Part shown: in pieces, positions 4,106-5,614 of the stretch | Layout of the letters: the number at the start of each line of letters is the position of its first letter | Numbering within the stretch: position 1 is the first letter of the stretch | NCBI GenBank assembly: GCA_030671005.1 | Contig: DAOVAN010000108.1 | Span: forward strand, 1-5,614 | DNA: 5,614 nucleotides | DNA from: Caldifarciminota bacterium | Lineage (GTDB): Bacteria; Hydrothermota; Tepidihabitantia; SM23-42 | Direction of reading: 5' to 3' | The notes under the pieces: generated by a model | What the model saw: only the letters and a program-made list of their open reading frames with translations | The model's database searches: none | What the model was told of the DNA's origin: nothing | Program-made: the position numbers and the translations under genes

Positions 4106-4152
4106 AATCGAAGAATGCAGCGCCCCCTTAGAGGGCGCTGCATTCTTCGATT
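4106..4152 (-). terminator. 20-bp perfect hairpin after the alpha-2-macroglobulin gene
   Basis: Bases 4106-4125 are the exact reverse complement of 4133-4152, with a seven-base loop. The stem has a GC-rich core (GCAGCGCCC). It lies 40 bases beyond the stop of the macroglobulin gene. It directly abuts the last 18-bp block of the repeat array at 4105. Neither strand has a T run after the stem, so it is not a textbook intrinsic terminator; it could act as a terminator, a transcript-end stabiliser or another mobile palindrome. Confidence 0.5.
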
Positions 4153-4192
4153 ACAATGATATAAAGCAGATTACACCGATATTATCCCTGTT

Positions 4193-5614
4193 TTACAGGG
4201 TCACCCGCATCTCGAACGGCTGTTCAACTGCCTCATCGTCCGTGTTGTAATATTCGTATACCCTGGAAGCACGAACCTTTGCGCGGATGGGATATTTTGC
4301 CTGCAGGCTGTAAGACAGGGTAACCGGCTTACCAGCAACGACCTCGTCGAGGTATATGATGATTTGCCTGGAGGTAAGGCTGTACTTTTCGATCTTCTTA
4401 CCCACGTGTTCATCCAGGGTAGGCGTTAGAACCTCAAAACCCGGTGGAATACCCAGATCAACCATCACCATTTGAGCACGACCCGGCATCATCAACTCAA
4501 TCTGGACATCGACATCAACAATGTCGTTGACCACGAGATTAGTACGATCATAATCGACCGAAATCACAAAAGGCGGTCTCTCCTTTCGAGGTACGATCTC
4601 CCACGGTAAATAGTATCTGCTTACAATTTCATAAAGGAAATTACCTTTGCCTTTAATCTCGATCTCAACCGTGTTCTCATCCTTCATGCCCTTGCTCAAA
4701 TCTAGCTGATGCATTAGGTCTGCATTGCTCTTGTCGATGCGGAACTCTCCTGCTTTCTGACCGTTAATAGTCACTGCAATCTGAGCCTCGACATCTTCAG
4801 CAATACCGCCCAACGCGGCAACGAGTGAACGCAGTGCGATGACCGTCCCCTGGGTCGTATACCATACTCCGTTCTGATCCTTCACGCGAATGAGATAGGT
4901 CAGCGCCTGAGTTACGATATCACCGTATTTACCGGATTTTATCAATGCATAAGCGGCAAGCCCGGTCGCCTCAACATCAGCACCCTGGCCACGCGTGAAC
5001 GTGATCGATGGAATACTGGCCTGCCAGTAAACCGCATCGTTTTCTCTCTTGGCCATGCCGATGAGTTTCTTCAGTACCTCGGCGGTCGTGGCCGAATTCG
5101 GTTCGATCGCAACAAAGGCATTCGCAACCAAGGCAAGTACATAGGCATCCTTCACTGCCTTCAGGTTCTTCCTCAGGAAGTTGAGTCCCTTTCCAACTTC
5201 ATTGCCGCGGTCACCGATCTCCCCGAGCGCCCAGCAAATGTAGGCAGTCGGCAAGATCTCGTTCTTCTGTATCCTACTCCATGACTCGGCATGCAGGTAT
5301 TGGGCATCGGGCGACCATGAACCGTCCTCGTTTTGCTGACTCCGCAGCCAGGCAGTAGTGCGTTCGATGATCCGTTCATCGATATCATAGACGCGAGACA
5401 TGTCGTTGAATACCATTAGACCATACGCAGTAAGAACCTTATTCGCCGGCGCGTCACCAAACCACGAGAACCCATTGCCCTGCACCTCAAAAGTCAACAA
5501 CCGTTGGTAACCAAGACTTATGTATTCCTCAGCGGTCATCTCGGTCTCAGGTTTTATCTGATCGGTTTGCCTCAGATAATCCAGAATGAGAATATTGGGA
5601 TAGGTAACTGAGGT
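4193..5614 (-). CDS. Bacterial alpha-2-macroglobulin, C-terminal part (5' end outside the window)
   Basis: The frame is open from the right edge to the TAA at 4195-4193, giving 473 visible residues; the ATG at 5539 is internal, not the start. The first visible residues, TSVTYPNILILDYL, are what normally follows the CGEQ thioester motif by a few residues, so that motif, if present, lies just off the window. Residues 1 to about 270 form the helical thioester domain, with GNGFSWFGDAPANKVLTAYGLM (46-67), QQNEDGSWSPDA (93-104) and VWYTTQGTVIALRSL (250-264). A CUB-like beta segment follows (about 275-340). The C-terminal macroglobulin receptor-binding-type domain (about 350-473) contains MVMVDLGIPPGFEV (382-395). 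Bacterial homologues are periplasmic or lipid-anchored and trap attacking proteases, often alongside penicillin-binding protein 1C; neither anchor nor partner is visible here. It is separated from rpsF by a repeat array and is probably a separate transcript. Confidence 0.93.
   Translation of the reverse strand, partial: TSVTYPNILILDYLRQTDQIKPETEMTAEEYISLGYQRLLTFEVQGNGFSWFGDAPANKVLTAYGLMVFNDMSRVYDIDERIIERTTAWLRSQQNEDGSWSPDAQYLHAESWSRIQKNEILPTAYICWALGEIGDRGNEVGKGLNFLRKNLKAVKDAYVLALVANAFVAIEPNSATTAEVLKKLIGMAKRENDAVYWQASIPSITFTRGQGADVEATGLAAYALIKSGKYGDIVTQALTYLIRVKDQNGVWYTTQGTVIALRSLVAALGGIAEDVEAQIAVTINGQKAGEFRIDKSNADLMHQLDLSKGMKDENTVEIEIKGKGNFLYEIVSRYYLPWEIVPRKERPPFVISVDYDRTNLVVNDIVDVDVQIELMMPGRAQMVMVDLGIPPGFEVLTPTLDEHVGKKIEKYSLTSRQIIIYLDEVVAGKPVTLSYSLQAKYPIRAKVRASRVYEYYNTDDEAVEQPFEMRVTL

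Noticed and set aside
3823..4143. Overlapping open frames on both strands (102 and 89 codons) between rpsF and the macroglobulin gene
   Set aside because: Both are translations of the repeat array and hairpin (for example RSPPPGGRRGNLTG), a well-known source of false genes.
4193..5539. Complete 448-residue gene starting at ATG 5539
   Set aside because: The frame stays open to the window edge, and the upstream residues (YPNILILDYL and following) match the thioester domain of alpha-2-macroglobulins, so the gene is only cut by the window.

Overview
The window looks like bacterial chromosomal DNA of moderate GC content. The diagnostic part is a compact ribosomal-protein operon (bS6, SSB, bS18, bL9) on the minus strand. 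It is flanked by intergenic DNA unusually rich in short palindromic repeats of the type gagattgcttcgtc...cgcaatgac and CCGCC-n-GGCGG. Such repeats are common in genomes of uncultured candidate phyla and some deltaproteobacterial and Nitrospirae-like lineages. I cannot fix the phylum; an uncultured Gram-negative-type bacterium is a low-confidence guess, supported by the alpha-2-macroglobulin gene.

All convincing genes lie on the minus strand, so the layout reads from right to left. At 5614-4193 is the 3' two-thirds of the thioester domain onward of a bacterial alpha-2-macroglobulin; its 5' part lies outside the window. Between 4192 and 3895 there is a 20-bp perfect hairpin and a tandem array of compound palindromic repeats with a period of about 103 bp. 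The last copy of the repeated 18-bp block provides the -35 hexamer of a near-consensus sigma-70 promoter (TTGACG, 16 bp, TATAAT). From this promoter runs rpsF (3776-3483), ssb (3486-3052), rpsR (3033-2827), rplI (2830-2381), a DUF151 bifunctional-nuclease-family gene and a CBS-pair/CorC-type gene ending at 1147. The genes overlap by ATGA or are separated by at most 18 bp, so they very probably form one transcript joining translation (S6, S18, L9), DNA replication and repair (SSB), a nuclease-family protein and a CBS regulator.

From 1129 down to 784 there is no gene, only a patchwork of at least five short palindromes or repeats. From 783 to 1 there is a cassette-like arrangement: a single 112-residue HapK/REDY-like gene (463-125) with its own promoter and strong Shine-Dalgarno. 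It is enclosed by a perfect 28-bp inverted repeat and flanked by an 84-bp direct repeat (80 of 84 identical).

The points most worth a second look are this repeat-bounded gene cassette, an apparent AUA start codon on the DUF151 gene, the repeat-derived -35 box of the rpsF promoter, and the closely matching promoter architecture of the rpsF operon and the cassette gene. I did not find a clearly new multi-gene system.
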